Shown here in pieces: positions 10,132-19,849 of a stretch of 64,000 nucleotides of DNA. The notes beneath the pieces were generated by a model. It searched no databases. It was not told where the DNA came from and saw only the letters and a list, made by a program, of their open reading frames with translations. Source of the stretch: Pseudomonadota bacterium (GTDB lineage Bacteria; Pseudomonadota; Gammaproteobacteria; Burkholderiales; Gallionellaceae). The stretch lies in assembly GCA_021782995.1 (NCBI GenBank), contig JAJXUI010000012.1, forward strand, positions 1 to 64,000, in the 5' to 3' direction. Both the position numbers and the translations under genes were made by a program. The first letter of the stretch is position 1. Each line of letters starts with the position of its first letter.

Positions 10132-12879
10132 GTGCGAGCCGTATCCATAAGAACCCATGTCATGATTCTGGTGCTGACGGTTTCGATACCGTTGCTGCTG
10201 CTGATTGCTTATGCGATCTATTCAGACATGCAGCAATCTATCCTGCATACCAAGTCTGCGCTGAGAATTGTAGGCGAAACCATGGTCCGCAATACGGGAA
10301 GCAAGATTTCCAGGGCAAAACAAATTCTGGAAAAGCTGGCAGCCCGGCCCTTGGTAAAGTTGCGTGATCCGGAGCATTGCGATCCTGTTTTAACCAGCCT
10401 GAAATCCCTCAATCCGGAGTATGCGAACATCGGATATTCCAACCTTACCGGCAGGGTAGTCTGTTCTGCAGTGCCCAGCCCGACAGGAAAGCCGTTGAAC
10501 ATGTTCAATGCCCCCTGGTACCAGACAGTACTCAGAAAGCAGTCGTTTTCCATCAGCAAGCCGTTCCTCGGTCCATTTACGAAGAAATGGGTCATCGTCC
10601 TCAGTACGCCAATCTGGAATGATGATCTTGAAATGGCCGGAGTTATCAGTATGCCTCTCGACAGCAACTCATTCGATCCGAATATTCCGGCACACCTGTT
10701 GCCTGAAAACAGCAGATATGGATACTTTAGTGAGGATGGCACGATGGTTTGGCGCAATGTGGATCCTGATCACCTGATCGGTACGCGTCCAGAATCCGAC
10801 TCGGCGCAGAAAATTGTCAGTGTCAGGCAGGGCGAATTCGAAAGTGTGGCGTTTGACGGGCTGGCACGGTATATATCCGTTACGCCGATTCCTGATACAG
10901 GGTTGATCGCTTTTGTTTCAGTACCTGCCAGCTCCCTGTATGCCGAGGCAAAGCGGCGTGCATTCAAATCCACTATTGCCGGGCTTGCCGTCATATCAGC
11001 ACTTTTGCTGATAGCGCTTGCAATTAGCCGGCGCATCACCAAACCTGTCATGGCGCTTGAACAGGCTTCCAGGGCGGTGCGCGAAGGAAATCTGAATGTA
11101 AGGGCAGTCGCGGAAGGGCCGCGCGAAGTAGTCGATGTCGCACTTGAGTTCAATCAGATGATAGAAACACAGCAAATGAACCTGGAGGAATTGAGGATCG
11201 CAGCCAGTGCATTCGAGTCTCACGAGAGCATGATGATTACGGATGCCAATGCCCGGATATTGAGGGTCAATGGCGCATTTACCAGGTCAACCGGATATTC
11301 CCAGGGGGATATTGAAGGTAAAACGCCCAGGGTGCTGAAATCAGGGAGGCATGATGAATACTTTTATCGTGAGATGTGGCGTTCGTTGAATGAGAGCGGG
11401 GAGTGGAGCGGGGAAATCTGGGATCGCCGGAAATCCGGGGAGGTATTTCCGAAATGGCTGAGTATTACCGCGGTAAAGAATGCTGCGGGAGTGGTAACGC
11501 ATTATGTATGTTCGCATATTGACATATCGGAGCTTAAACTTGCCGAGGAAAAAATAAATAACCTTGCATACTTTGATCCCCTGACCATGTTGCCCAATCG
11601 CAGGTTGCTGATGGACAGGCTGCAGCACGCCATGGAAACCAGTGCACGAGCAGGGACCTTTGGCGCACTGATGTTCATGGATCTGGATAATTTCAAATCC
11701 CTTAATGACACCCTGGGACATGAAGTCGGTGATCTGCTGCTGAAGCAGGTGGCGGAGCGGTTGAATGACAGTGTCAGGAAAGGGGATACGGTTTCCAGGC
11801 TGGGAGGGGATGAGTTTGTTGTCTTGCTGGAGAATCTCGGGATACGGCAAAACGAGGTTGCTGCTCAGGTTGAAAATATCAGCCAGAAAATCATGACGGC
11901 GCTGGCGCACACATTTTACCTCGACATGCATGAGTTCAACTGCACGGCAAGCATAGGCGTAACGCTGTTTGCAGGAAATGACAAACAGAGTGATGACCTG
12001 ATGAAACAGGCTGACATTGCAATGTACCAGTCAAAGAAATCCGGCAAGAACATGGTCAGCTTCTTTGACGGGAAAATGCAGGAAATCGTCAGCAAGCGCA
12101 TGCGGCTTGAGGTCGATATGCGCAAGGCCGTTACACAGCAACAATTCAGGATGTATTACCACCGGCTGGTAGATGACAATCTCAATCTGTATGGCGCGGA
12201 GGCGCTGATACGCTGGCAACATCCGGACCATGGATTCCTGATGCCTTCTGAATTCATTCCGCTGGCTGAAGATACAGGCATGATACTTCCCATTGGTCAT
12301 TGGGTGATTGCAGAGGCCTGCAGGCTGCTTGCTGACTGGTCTGCAAATCCGAATCTTGCAGGATTGTGCCTGTCGGTAAACATATCTGCCAAGCAGTTCC
12401 ATTTGCCAACATTCGCCGAGGAGGTGCTGGCCTTGATCAATCACTACGGCATCAACCCTGAAAAGCTCAAGTTTGAAGTCACGGAAAGCATGTTGCTGGA
12501 CAGGGTGGAGGAGATCATAGGCAGAATGAACCTGTTGAGGACCCACGGCATCAGGTTTGCCCTTGATGATTTCGGGACGGGGTATTCTTCGCTGCAATAC
12601 CTGAAAAGACTGCCGATCGACCAGCTCAAGATAGATCAGTCATTTGTACGGGATATCAAGCACAATGAAAGTGATCAGGCCATTGTCCGTACAATAATCG
12701 CCATGGCGCACAGCCTGAATCTGGATGTCATTTCCGAAGGGGTGGAAACCGAGGCGCAATTCCAGCTGCTGAAAGAACTTGGATGCAAACATTTCCAGGG
12801 TTTCATGTTCGGCTTTCCGGTAAGCCGCGATAATCTCGAAGCTTCAATTCTTTCGCCATCTGGAAAGTTCGCTGCTTGA
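10132..12879 (+). CDS. Cache-HAMP-PAS-GGDEF-EAL cyclic-di-GMP protein
   Basis: A 915-residue membrane protein. TM1 spans about residues 10-30; an extracytoplasmic dCache-like sensor of about 250 residues has the family-like segment NAPWYQTVLRKQSFSISKPF; TM2 lies near 280-300 and is followed by HAMP and one PAS domain. GGDEF (LGGDEF, with inhibitory RKGD five residues before it) and EAL (EALIRW, SVNISAKQ, DDFGTGYSS, KIDQSF) are complete. The usual YYQP opening of the EAL domain reads YYHR here. The start is GTG at 10132, with GGGGGTG about 6 bases upstream. It lies 99 bases after the previous c-di-GMP gene, so it may have its own promoter. Small-molecule sensing is inferred from the Cache domain. 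Confidence 0.9.
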   Translation: MRAVSIRTHVMILVLTVSIPLLLLIAYAIYSDMQQSILHTKSALRIVGETMVRNTGSKISRAKQILEKLAARPLVKLRDPEHCDPVLTSLKSLNPEYANIGYSNLTGRVVCSAVPSPTGKPLNMFNAPWYQTVLRKQSFSISKPFLGPFTKKWVIVLSTPIWNDDLEMAGVISMPLDSNSFDPNIPAHLLPENSRYGYFSEDGTMVWRNVDPDHLIGTRPESDSAQKIVSVRQGEFESVAFDGLARYISVTPIPDTGLIAFVSVPASSLYAEAKRRAFKSTIAGLAVISALLLIALAISRRITKPVMALEQASRAVREGNLNVRAVAEGPREVVDVALEFNQMIETQQMNLEELRIAASAFESHESMMITDANARILRVNGAFTRSTGYSQGDIEGKTPRVLKSGRHDEYFYREMWRSLNESGEWSGEIWDRRKSGEVFPKWLSITAVKNAAGVVTHYVCSHIDISELKLAEEKINNLAYFDPLTMLPNRRLLMDRLQHAMETSARAGTFGALMFMDLDNFKSLNDTLGHEVGDLLLKQVAERLNDSVRKGDTVSRLGGDEFVVLLENLGIRQNEVAAQVENISQKIMTALAHTFYLDMHEFNCTASIGVTLFAGNDKQSDDLMKQADIAMYQSKKSGKNMVSFFDGKMQEIVSKRMRLEVDMRKAVTQQQFRMYYHRLVDDNLNLYGAEALIRWQHPDHGFLMPSEFIPLAEDTGMILPIGHWVIAEACRLLADWSANPNLAGLCLSVNISAKQFHLPTFAEEVLALINHYGINPEKLKFEVTESMLLDRVEEIIGRMNLLRTHGIRFALDDFGTGYSSLQYLKRLPIDQLKIDQSFVRDIKHNESDQAIVRTIIAMAHSLNLDVISEGVETEAQFQLLKELGCKHFQGFMFGFPVSRDNLEASILSPSGKFAA

Positions 12880-13159
12880 TGCAGGGGGGGCTTATCTGCT
12901 GCCAGTGTTCCCTTGCCCGGCGTGAGAAAATGGGGATCTAACTGAGCTGATCATGCTGGAACCGTTCAGCCGTGGCAAGGTTCGGCATGAGACTTCCTTT
13001 CCGATTTTACTTTAGGGATATGAAAAGCGATACGACAACGGGACCAGTTGAAGGTTCCCGCAGGAACTTTTTTGTGATTCACCAACTCGAAATTCTCGTC
13101 TGCCTTGATGCAGAAGAAATGTTGACTGTTTTCAAAATAATATTTCGAGAGGTGCCAGT

Positions 13160-14641
13160 ATGAATTCCATCCGTTTTCCCGGGGGTCTCAGGTATATCGT
13201 TGCTGCTCTGCTTATTGCAGAGATGGCTGCTTTCAGTTTTTCCGCATCAGATCTATCATTTTTCAAGAATGCCAATGCATCCGAGGCTCAAGCCAAAGTG
13301 CAACGGACTGACATTTCAAGAGCATCTGTGGCTTTGCCGGATTTTGCCGGAATTGTTTCCGTGCAAGGTCCTGCGGTAGTCAATATCAGTGTTTCCGGCA
13401 CAATCAAAACCAGCATGTCTTCCATGCCTCAAGTTCCGGGAATGGATCCGGACGATCCCTTCTATGATTTCTTTCGTCGCTTCCAGGCCCCGCAACAGCA
13501 GCCTGGTAGTACCCCCATACAAGGTCTTGGCTCCGGCTTCATTGTGAATGCAGACGGCATCATTCTGACCAATGCGCATGTCGTGGCAAATGCCAACAAG
13601 GTCACTGTCAGACTGACGGACAAACGTGAGTTCCCGGCCAAGGTGATCGGCATGGACAAGATTTCAGATGTCGCTGTATTGAAGATCAAGGCTGACCATT
13701 TGCCGGTGGTGAAGATAGGCAATCCGGATCAGTCACGTGTTGGCGAGTGGGTAATTGCCATCGGCTCACCTTTCGGCTTTGAAAATACCGTGACGGCCGG
13801 GATTATTTCCGCAAAGTCTCGCACGCTGGAAGATGATGGCTATGTGCCCTTCCTGCAGACTGATGTGGCAGTGAACCCGGGCAACTCTGGCGGCCCGCTT
13901 TTCAATACCAGTGGCGAAGTGATAGGCATCAACTCTCAAATATTCAGCCGGAGTGGCGGATACCAGGGATTGTCTTTCGCAATCCCGATAGATGTGGCAA
14001 TGAATGTGGAGAAGGAAATTCTCAGTCATGGCAAGGTCAGCCATGGCCGGTTGGGGGTGACTATCCAGGAAATCAACCAGCAACTTGCCGAAACCTTTGG
14101 GCTGGACAAGCCGAAAGGGGCTTTGGTCAGTTCGGTAATGAAGAATAGTCCTGCCGCGAGAGCCGGTATCGAGCCTGGAGATGTGATCCTGAAATTCAAT
14201 GGACAGGAGATCGCAAAATCATCGGACTTGCCACCGCTGGTTTCACGTCAGTCACCGGGTTATGTGGCCAAAGTCGACATTTGGCACAAGGGGAATGTCA
14301 AAACCTTGTCCATCAAGATTGGAGAGATGGAGTTGGCAGATAATGAACAGGCTGAAGGTGGCAGTGAGACCCATGGCAAGCTTGGGCTGGCACTGCGCCA
14401 GTTGACATCCGAAGAGCGCAAGCGTGCCGACATTGAGTCCGGGCTTGTTGTTGAAGGTGTGGAAGATGGCCCGGCTGCCAATGCCGGTATCCGTCCGGGT
14501 GACATCATTCTTTCAGTCAATCAGCAGAAGATAGACAGCATCGGGCAGCTCAAGTCAGCCCTTGAAAAAGCAAAGAAAAATGTGGCGTTGCTGATCCTGC
14601 GGGGGGACCAGCGCCTGTTTGTGCCGGTTGATATGGGTTGA
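13160..14641 (+). CDS. Do/HtrA-family periplasmic serine protease
   Basis: A 493-residue protease of the DegP/DegQ/MucD type. A hydrophobic N-terminal segment (about residues 10-30) exports it. The trypsin-like domain has the triad His140 (TNAHVV), Asp170 (SDVAVL) and Ser243 (GNSGGP). Two PDZ domains follow, near 300-390 and 405-490. A linker rich in Met, Pro and Gln (about 85-118) corresponds to the LA loop of Do proteases. The family degrades or refolds damaged envelope proteins. It is convergent with the aldehyde dehydrogenase, with 8 bases between the two stops. The preceding spacer 12880-13159 holds no convincing gene; a 63-codon frame at 12972 looks spurious. Confidence 0.94.
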   Translation: MNSIRFPGGLRYIVAALLIAEMAAFSFSASDLSFFKNANASEAQAKVQRTDISRASVALPDFAGIVSVQGPAVVNISVSGTIKTSMSSMPQVPGMDPDDPFYDFFRRFQAPQQQPGSTPIQGLGSGFIVNADGIILTNAHVVANANKVTVRLTDKREFPAKVIGMDKISDVAVLKIKADHLPVVKIGNPDQSRVGEWVIAIGSPFGFENTVTAGIISAKSRTLEDDGYVPFLQTDVAVNPGNSGGPLFNTSGEVIGINSQIFSRSGGYQGLSFAIPIDVAMNVEKEILSHGKVSHGRLGVTIQEINQQLAETFGLDKPKGALVSSVMKNSPAARAGIEPGDVILKFNGQEIAKSSDLPPLVSRQSPGYVAKVDIWHKGNVKTLSIKIGEMELADNEQAEGGSETHGKLGLALRQLTSEERKRADIESGLVVEGVEDGPAANAGIRPGDIILSVNQQKIDSIGQLKSALEKAKKNVALLILRGDQRLFVPVDMG

Positions 14642-14649
14642 AAGTGGCG

Positions 14650-16083
14650 TCAGCGGAATAGCCATCGCATCAACCATTTCTGAATTTTAGTGCCGTAAGG
14701 AGGATAGAGCAGGCGGGCTGAATTCAGCCTGCCTTTTTGCAATATGGACTTCGTGGCGGAAAATGTGAGGAATCCTTCATGACCGTGATATTGACCCATG
14801 CCAGAAGGTCCAATCCCGCCAAAAGGCATGTCGTCCACACCGATTTGCAACAGTGCTTCATTGAAGCACATCGATCCTGCATGCGTGCCAAACGTGATGC
14901 GATGTTGCAGGCTCTTCTCATTGCTGAACAGGTACAGTGCCAACGGGCGTGGATGGCTGTTCACATAGTGTATCGCAGCATCAATACTGTCATAGGGCAA
15001 TAGCGGCAGTACCGGGCCGAACAGTTCATGCTGCATGATCTGCATGTTTTCGTTAACGTTGCAGACCAGGTGCATGGGCATGCGGAGTTTGCCATCTGCA
15101 TTTTTACTTTCCCCGATCCGGATGATCTGTGCGCCCTTTTCTGCTGCATCCTGCAGCCAGGACTGCAAGCGCTGGTATGCATGCTGATGGATGATGCCGG
15201 TATAGTCTGCGTTGCCCTCAATTGCAGGGTACATCTTGCGGAAAACGGTGCCAAATTCCTCGATGAACTCATTCATCCGGTTTCGTGGCAGCAGGACATA
15301 ATCAGGCGCAATGCAGGTCTGCCCTGCGGTCAGGGATTTGGCAAAACACAGCCGTTCAGCAACCAGCGACATCGAAATATCATCTGCAATGATGGCTGGA
15401 GATTTCCCGCCCAGTTCGAGTGTCACTGGTGTCAGGTTATTGGCGGCAGCCTGCATGATTTTTCTGCCGATGGCAGTTGAGCCGGTAAACAGCAGGTGGT
15501 CGAATGGCAATTGCGCAAAAGCTGCCCCTGTTTCTGCGTCGCCACGTATTACGCTGACAAGATCGGCTTTGAATGTTTTTCCGAGCAATTCATGCAGCAG
15601 GTTGGCTGTTCGAGGCGTGGCTTCGGACAGTTTCAGCATTGCCCGGTTGCCTGCGGCAATCGCGGTGATCAGGGGCATGACAGCCAGGTATACCGGATAA
15701 TTGAACGGGGAAATGATGCCGACTACACCCAGGGGCTGGAATATCACACGGGCCCTGGCGGGGAGAAACAGTAAGCCAGGATTTCGCCGCTGCGGCTTCA
15801 GCCAGGTGCCGAGATGTTTCAGTGTGTAATCGATGTGAAGCAGGCATGGGGCGATTTCTGCAATCAAGGTTTCATTGCGGGATCGGCCGTTGTAGTCATG
15901 GTCTACGACCTCGGCTAGTGCTTCCCGATTGCTTACCAGCAACTGACGCAAAGCGAGCAGGTGTTTGCGTCGCTCCTGCAGGCTCGGCATGGGAGCAGCC
16001 GCAAAGGCCGCTTGCTGTAGTTCAAACGTTTCACGCAGGAATTCAGGCGGATCAATGAGCAATTCTGATACTGTCTGGTTCAT
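14650..16083 (-). CDS. Coniferyl/aliphatic aldehyde dehydrogenase (NAD(P)-dependent)
   Basis: A 477-residue aldehyde dehydrogenase oxidising an aldehyde to the acid. The active site is intact: Asn128 (SPFNYP), Glu223 (TLELGGKSP) and the nucleophile Cys257 (GQTCIAPDY). The GSTAIGR loop near 201-207 binds the cofactor. The sequence is closest to the coniferyl aldehyde dehydrogenase (CalB-like)/fatty aldehyde subgroup, with a C-terminal stretch of basic and aromatic residues (WLMRWLFR) that may touch the membrane, as in fatty aldehyde enzymes. The substrate cannot be fixed from sequence. It is convergent with the HtrA gene and unrelated to the ribosomal genes upstream. Confidence 0.88.
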   Translation of the reverse strand: MNQTVSELLIDPPEFLRETFELQQAAFAAAPMPSLQERRKHLLALRQLLVSNREALAEVVDHDYNGRSRNETLIAEIAPCLLHIDYTLKHLGTWLKPQRRNPGLLFLPARARVIFQPLGVVGIISPFNYPVYLAVMPLITAIAAGNRAMLKLSEATPRTANLLHELLGKTFKADLVSVIRGDAETGAAFAQLPFDHLLFTGSTAIGRKIMQAAANNLTPVTLELGGKSPAIIADDISMSLVAERLCFAKSLTAGQTCIAPDYVLLPRNRMNEFIEEFGTVFRKMYPAIEGNADYTGIIHQHAYQRLQSWLQDAAEKGAQIIRIGESKNADGKLRMPMHLVCNVNENMQIMQHELFGPVLPLLPYDSIDAAIHYVNSHPRPLALYLFSNEKSLQHRITFGTHAGSMCFNEALLQIGVDDMPFGGIGPSGMGQYHGHEGFLTFSATKSILQKGRLNSARLLYPPYGTKIQKWLMRWLFR

Positions 16084-16123
16084 GGGTTCGTCACGCAGTT
16101 GTTGGCAAGCAGGAGTTTATCCC

Positions 16124-16157
16124 AAAACAAAAACCCGCCAAATAACATTTGGCGGGT
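16124..16157 (-). terminator. Rho-independent terminator after rpmG
   Basis: On the minus strand an 11-bp perfect stem (ACCCGCCAAAT with ATTTGGCGGGT, 16133-16157) with a 3-base loop is followed by TTTTTGTTTT. It sits 54 bases after the rpmG stop and is a strong intrinsic terminator for the rpmB-rpmG transcript. Confidence 0.9.
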
Positions 16158-16210
16158 CCTGGTCATGTGCGGTGCAGAAACTGCTGAAACTGGCCGGTTG
16201 TCAGGCCGGA

Positions 16211-16366
16211 TTATTTCAGTTTGGTTTCCTTGTATTCCACATGCTTGCGCGCAACCGGATCAAACTTCTTGATCTCGATTTTTTCTGGTGTTGTGCGCTT
16301 GTTTTTTGTGGTGGTATAGAAATGACCTGTACCAGCGGTGGATTCCAGTTTGATCTTGTCACGCAT
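16211..16366 (-). CDS. rpmG: 50S ribosomal protein L33
   Basis: A 51-residue protein starting [17 protein letters not shown] and ending [11 protein letters not shown], the standard proteobacterial L33. It lacks the CxxC zinc pairs of the zinc-type paralogue, so it is the cysteine-free form. It is the second gene of the classic rpmB-rpmG pair, 11 bases after rpmB, and is followed by a strong terminator. Confidence 0.97.
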   Translation of the reverse strand: MRDKIKLESTAGTGHFYTTTKNKRTTPEKIEIKKFDPVARKHVEYKETKLK

Positions 16367-16377
16367 GATGATTTTCC

Positions 16378-16614
16378 TTAGATTTTCTCGCCGCGTGCGC
16401 GCATATCAGCCAGCACTGCGTCGATACCATTTTTATCGATAGTGCGCAGGGCAGCAGTGCTGATGCGCAGGGAAACGTAGCGGTTCTCGCTTTCCACCCA
16501 CAGGCGTCGACGCTGCAGATTGGGCAGGAAACGACGTTTTGTTTTGTTGTTTGCGTGGGAAACGTTGTTACCAACTGCGGTGCGTTTTCCCGTTACTTGA
16601 CAGACACGTGCCAT
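16378..16614 (-). CDS. rpmB: 50S ribosomal protein L28
   Basis: A 78-residue protein starting [11 protein letters not shown], with [15 protein letters not shown] and a C-terminal [16 protein letters not shown], as in betaproteobacterial L28. The start at 16612-16614 is fixed by the family; the six extra upstream codons are not part of it. A good sigma-70 promoter lies 35-64 bases upstream. It is co-transcribed with rpmG. Confidence 0.97.
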   Translation of the reverse strand: MARVCQVTGKRTAVGNNVSHANNKTKRRFLPNLQRRRLWVESENRYVSLRISTAALRTIDKNGIDAVLADMRARGEKI

Positions 16615-16648
16615 GGTAAATACTCCAGCCATTTTTCAAAGAGGCGGG

Positions 16649-16678
16649 ATTGTACCCTGAAATGGATGGGCTGTTCAA
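16649..16678 (-). promoter_or_regulatory. Sigma-70 promoter of rpmB-rpmG
   Basis: The minus strand has TTGAAC (16673-16678) and TACAAT (16649-16654) separated by 18 bases, a near-consensus sigma-70 promoter just upstream of rpmB. The position suits a short leader. Confidence 0.6.
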
Positions 16679-16769
16679 CCATCGATACGTGCATCTGCGG
16701 GTTTTGAGCAGGATGAGGGCGGGCGCAAGTGCTGGCTTCAAGCATTTGAAATTTATATCGCTATGATTA

Positions 16770-17231
16770 TTATATATTATTTTCAAGATCCACCACCACG
16801 ACGGCTTCACTTTGTTGCCATTGCAATTCGATGGCAAATGGCCGGGCTCGCGTAGGGCTGGTCAATGCAACGCGGTTTCCAAAGGAAGTCGTTGGAGTGG
16901 AAATTTCCAGCCCCGCACCAAAATGCTTGCGTGCATTGCCGGCAATGGTATTGGCGACTTCGCCCACGATGTCCAGCAGGTTGCTGTTGCTGGTGTCACT
17001 TTCACGCATCGCAAGCAGCATGCGTGCGGCCATCATGCTGGTGGCTGAGAAATAGACGCTACCCCGGAACTGGCCGCTGAAGTCGATGAGCCCCGTATAT
17101 TCAAATTGGGGCAGTTTGTTGCTGGCAAGGTAGGCGGTACGTATTTCTGCCGCATGGCCGGTAATCTGTTCGAAATAATGGGTGACCGATTCGATAAAGA
17201 CGCGGGCATCAGTTTCATTGATATCAGCCAT
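16770..17231 (-). CDS. CheX-like chemotaxis phosphatase
   Basis: A 153-residue protein of the CheC/CheX/FliY superfamily. The phosphatase signature ExxN is present as GEVANTIAGN, with Glu91 and Asn94. Length and the single motif copy fit CheX, a dimeric phosphatase that removes phosphate from CheY-type regulators. It begins 2 bases after the stop of the response regulator at 17234, so the two are almost certainly co-translated, and that regulator is its probable substrate. CheX with a non-CheA kinase is uncommon in textbook chemotaxis operons. Confidence 0.82.
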   Translation of the reverse strand: MADINETDARVFIESVTHYFEQITGHAAEIRTAYLASNKLPQFEYTGLIDFSGQFRGSVYFSATSMMAARMLLAMRESDTSNSNLLDIVGEVANTIAGNARKHFGAGLEISTPTTSFGNRVALTSPTRARPFAIELQWQQSEAVVVVDLENNI

Positions 17232-17233
17232 GA

Positions 17234-17608
17234 TTACTCCTTTGCTCCTTGAAATTCCATCAGGGCATCGATTAGCTGCTTGTCACTGAAAGGCTTGTTG
17301 AGAAATCCGCGCGCGCCGAGTTTGAGTGCCTGCAGGGCGGTGGTGCGGTCACTCAGCGCTGAAATGACCAGGATATTCATGTCAGGATGCATCCCGATCA
17401 ATTCAGCGATACAGCTCACGCCGTCCATCTCTGGCATCGTCAGGTCCATGGTAACAAGATCGGGTTGCATGACCTTGCAGATGCGCACCGCTTCGTTGCC
17501 ATTCTTTGCTAGGCCGATGATGTTGAGGTTGCTGAGTCTGGACTCATTGCTGATCCGGGCAATGCGCGAGCGAATGACGCTGGAGTCGTCTACGATTAAA
17601 AGTTTCAT
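17234..17608 (-). CDS. Single-domain CheY-like response regulator
   Basis: A 124-residue stand-alone receiver domain with all key residues: Asp7/Asp8, the phosphoacceptor Asp55 (TMDLTMPEMDG), Ser83 and Lys105 (NKPF). There is no output domain, so it must act by binding a partner such as a flagellar, pilus or enzyme target. It sits between the Hpt-containing kinase (14 bases upstream) and the CheX phosphatase (2 bases downstream), which gives a full kinase-regulator-phosphatase set in one operon. Confidence 0.92.
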   Translation of the reverse strand: MKLLIVDDSSVIRSRIARISNESRLSNLNIIGLAKNGNEAVRICKVMQPDLVTMDLTMPEMDGVSCIAELIGMHPDMNILVISALSDRTTALQALKLGARGFLNKPFSDKQLIDALMEFQGAKE

Positions 17609-17622
17609 ATTCTTTTCTGCAA

Positions 17623-19698
17623 TCAGGCCGGGAAGATGATGCTGAACCTGGTATGGCTGTTTTCCTTGGTATTAAGGCGCATGCGGGCGCCAAGCTGCTC
17701 GATCTTCCTGTAAACAACATCAAGTCCAACGCCATGGCCGGAGTGTCGGTCTGCACTGGCTGACGTGGTAAAGCCGGGCTCGAATATTTTCATCAGGATC
17801 TGGCGGTCATTCAGTTCTTCCAGCTCGGCAGATTTGTATTTTCCTGACTTTAAGAGTGTTTCCCTGATTCTTTCGGGGGAAAGGCCGCGTCCGTCATCGA
17901 GTATTGTGAATTCATAGGTGCCGGTTTCGGTTTCCCTCAGCGTGACATGTATATTGCCCATCGTGTGCTTGCCCAGTTGCAGCCGTTCATCCAGTGTTTC
18001 AATGCCATGCACGACAGCATTGCGCAACAGTTGCACCATGATTTCCTTCAATTCGTTATGTACATGGGGAGGCAGTTTTTCAAGTTGCTGCAGATCACTG
18101 ATCAGTTTGATCTTCTTGCCCTGCTCGATGGCAATGCGCTGGGCAAGGCGGTCAAGGTTGTTGCCCAGGTTTTCTGCAGTCAGTGCAGGCGTAAACGCAT
18201 CATGGAATGCAGAAAGGCGTTCGACCATGGATTTCACGGTGAGAATTTTCTGCAGGATTTCTTCAATATAGAAAGGCAAGGTCAGCAGGTCTTCTCCGCT
18301 CAGAATGGATTTGTTGCGCAAGGGGGAAATCACGGTCTCGAACTTCTGTGACAATGCCTCGAACATTTCCAAGCCGAGCATGGCTGAATCGCCTTTCATG
18401 GTGTGCACTTTCCGGAAGACGGAATCGATGATGCGGCGATAGTCCAGCGGCTTCAGGTCGTGCTGGCTGCCTGAACTGCGCAGCTCATCATTCATTTCCA
18501 GCAGGGTGATTTCTGCCTTTTCAATGAATGTTCCCAGCATGTTGGGATTGACCTTCAACAGGTTCAGCAGGCCCTCGATTTCTTCCCTGGCCTCTTCACG
18601 CGTCTCCACAAGCTCCTTTTCCAGCTCGACTTCGTTTGTCACATCGAATAATGTAACCAGCAGGTGCACTGTCTTTCCGCGTTGCTGTACGCGGTTGAAT
18701 TCTACGGTGAGATAGCGTTTTACCGGTTTGCCTTGCAGGGTTTTCAGGTGCATTTCAACCTTGTGCAGCGGGTTCAGATTACCCATCAGCGATTCCTTGA
18801 CATGATCGCTGAACAGGAGATCTATATATTCACATGCGTTCTGGTAAGTGCTTTGCTCCAGCGAAGTCCGCAATATTTCCCTGAAGTTGGTGCCGGGGAT
18901 GATGGGAATGCCGAGCATGTGTTCAAGAGAAGCGGAGTGCTGGTTGCCAACCCTGAATTCACGGTCAAGCAGGAACAGGCCTTCCTTGACAGTGGACAGG
19001 ATCTCTTCGTTCTCCTTTTGTGCAATTTCAATCTTCCGGTCATTCTCGCGCAAGCGGCGGATGAATTTGAACAGGATGAAGATGAAGTTGATCATCGCGA
19101 GGAAAATGCCACCCGTCTGTATTTGACGCAAGGTATCGGCCTTTGCATTTGCGCCTTGTTCCAGTGAGGTTGTCAGCTGGTTCATCAGCTTGAGCAATTT
19201 CAGGTTGTTGTTCATGGCGTATGAAACCAGGCCGTCGATCTGCGCAAATAGCTGCGCACCGGATTTGTCTTCCAGCACGGGCCGTGCCAGATTCAGGTAG
19301 GGTACCCATATCGCACGTGCATCTTTCAAAGCCTGCATGCCGGCCTCGCTTTTCACGGGAGAGATGATGGCTGGTTTGCCATCGGAACCTTGTACGGAGC
19401 CACCCGTTTCAAATGCCTGTAGTGTTGAATCGAAAAGCCCGGTTGTGCCTGACAGTTCTTCCAGGGCATTGTCAGGAGATGCGCCCTTGCTGATTTCAGA
19501 TTGTGCAGTCAGCAGACTCTTGGCGATGCGTTGAGACAGCATGCGCTGTCGGCCAGCCAGGTTGATGGCGACGGCATCTTCCGAAATCTGGAAAGAAATA
19601 TAGAAATTAAGGACAAGTACGGAGAGGTCCAGCAGCAGGAACAGTGCGACTGCCCAGATGATTTCTCGATATTTTCCACCAGGTAATTGAATCGTCAT
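17623..19698 (-). CDS. PilJ-PAS-Hpt-ATPase hybrid sensor kinase (CheA-like without CheW domain)
   Basis: About 691 residues. TM1 lies near residues 12-38, followed by a periplasmic PilJ/type IV pilus chemoreceptor-like domain (NLAGRQRMLSQRIAKSLL), TM2 near 195-215, a PAS domain near 230-360, a coiled coil, and then an Hpt-like helix with HTMKGD (His432). The ATPase domain has CheA-type boxes: LLRNAVVHGIE, DDGRGL and GHGVGLDVV. No CheW-like P5 domain follows; the protein ends directly after the ATPase. It therefore resembles a membrane-anchored short CheA. The start MTIQLPGG (19698) is preferred; a frame open to 19755 allows 19 more residues, and ribosome sites are weak for both. It is first in the operon with a CheY and a CheX. 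Confidence 0.85.
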   Translation of the reverse strand: MTIQLPGGKYREIIWAVALFLLLDLSVLVLNFYISFQISEDAVAINLAGRQRMLSQRIAKSLLTAQSEISKGASPDNALEELSGTTGLFDSTLQAFETGGSVQGSDGKPAIISPVKSEAGMQALKDARAIWVPYLNLARPVLEDKSGAQLFAQIDGLVSYAMNNNLKLLKLMNQLTTSLEQGANAKADTLRQIQTGGIFLAMINFIFILFKFIRRLRENDRKIEIAQKENEEILSTVKEGLFLLDREFRVGNQHSASLEHMLGIPIIPGTNFREILRTSLEQSTYQNACEYIDLLFSDHVKESLMGNLNPLHKVEMHLKTLQGKPVKRYLTVEFNRVQQRGKTVHLLVTLFDVTNEVELEKELVETREEAREEIEGLLNLLKVNPNMLGTFIEKAEITLLEMNDELRSSGSQHDLKPLDYRRIIDSVFRKVHTMKGDSAMLGLEMFEALSQKFETVISPLRNKSILSGEDLLTLPFYIEEILQKILTVKSMVERLSAFHDAFTPALTAENLGNNLDRLAQRIAIEQGKKIKLISDLQQLEKLPPHVHNELKEIMVQLLRNAVVHGIETLDERLQLGKHTMGNIHVTLRETETGTYEFTILDDGRGLSPERIRETLLKSGKYKSAELEELNDRQILMKIFEPGFTTSASADRHSGHGVGLDVVYRKIEQLGARMRLNTKENSHTRFSIIFPA

Positions 19699-19849
19699 AT
19701 GGCGCTCATCAGAATGAAAAGGAGTGAAAGGGGGCAGCATCAAACAAAAAAGCAATGAGCATGCCAGTGAGGCATATCAGCCATTTGACGCCGGTTTGAT
19801 GCAATCCAGTGTTTGAGCAATGCATGAAAATCGGGCATGGCGCATCAAT

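Noticed and set aside
12972-13163. 63-codon plus-strand frame before the HtrA gene
   Set aside because: No ribosome site and no resemblance to known proteins; it overlaps the HtrA start by 4 bases, but this is the only argument for it.
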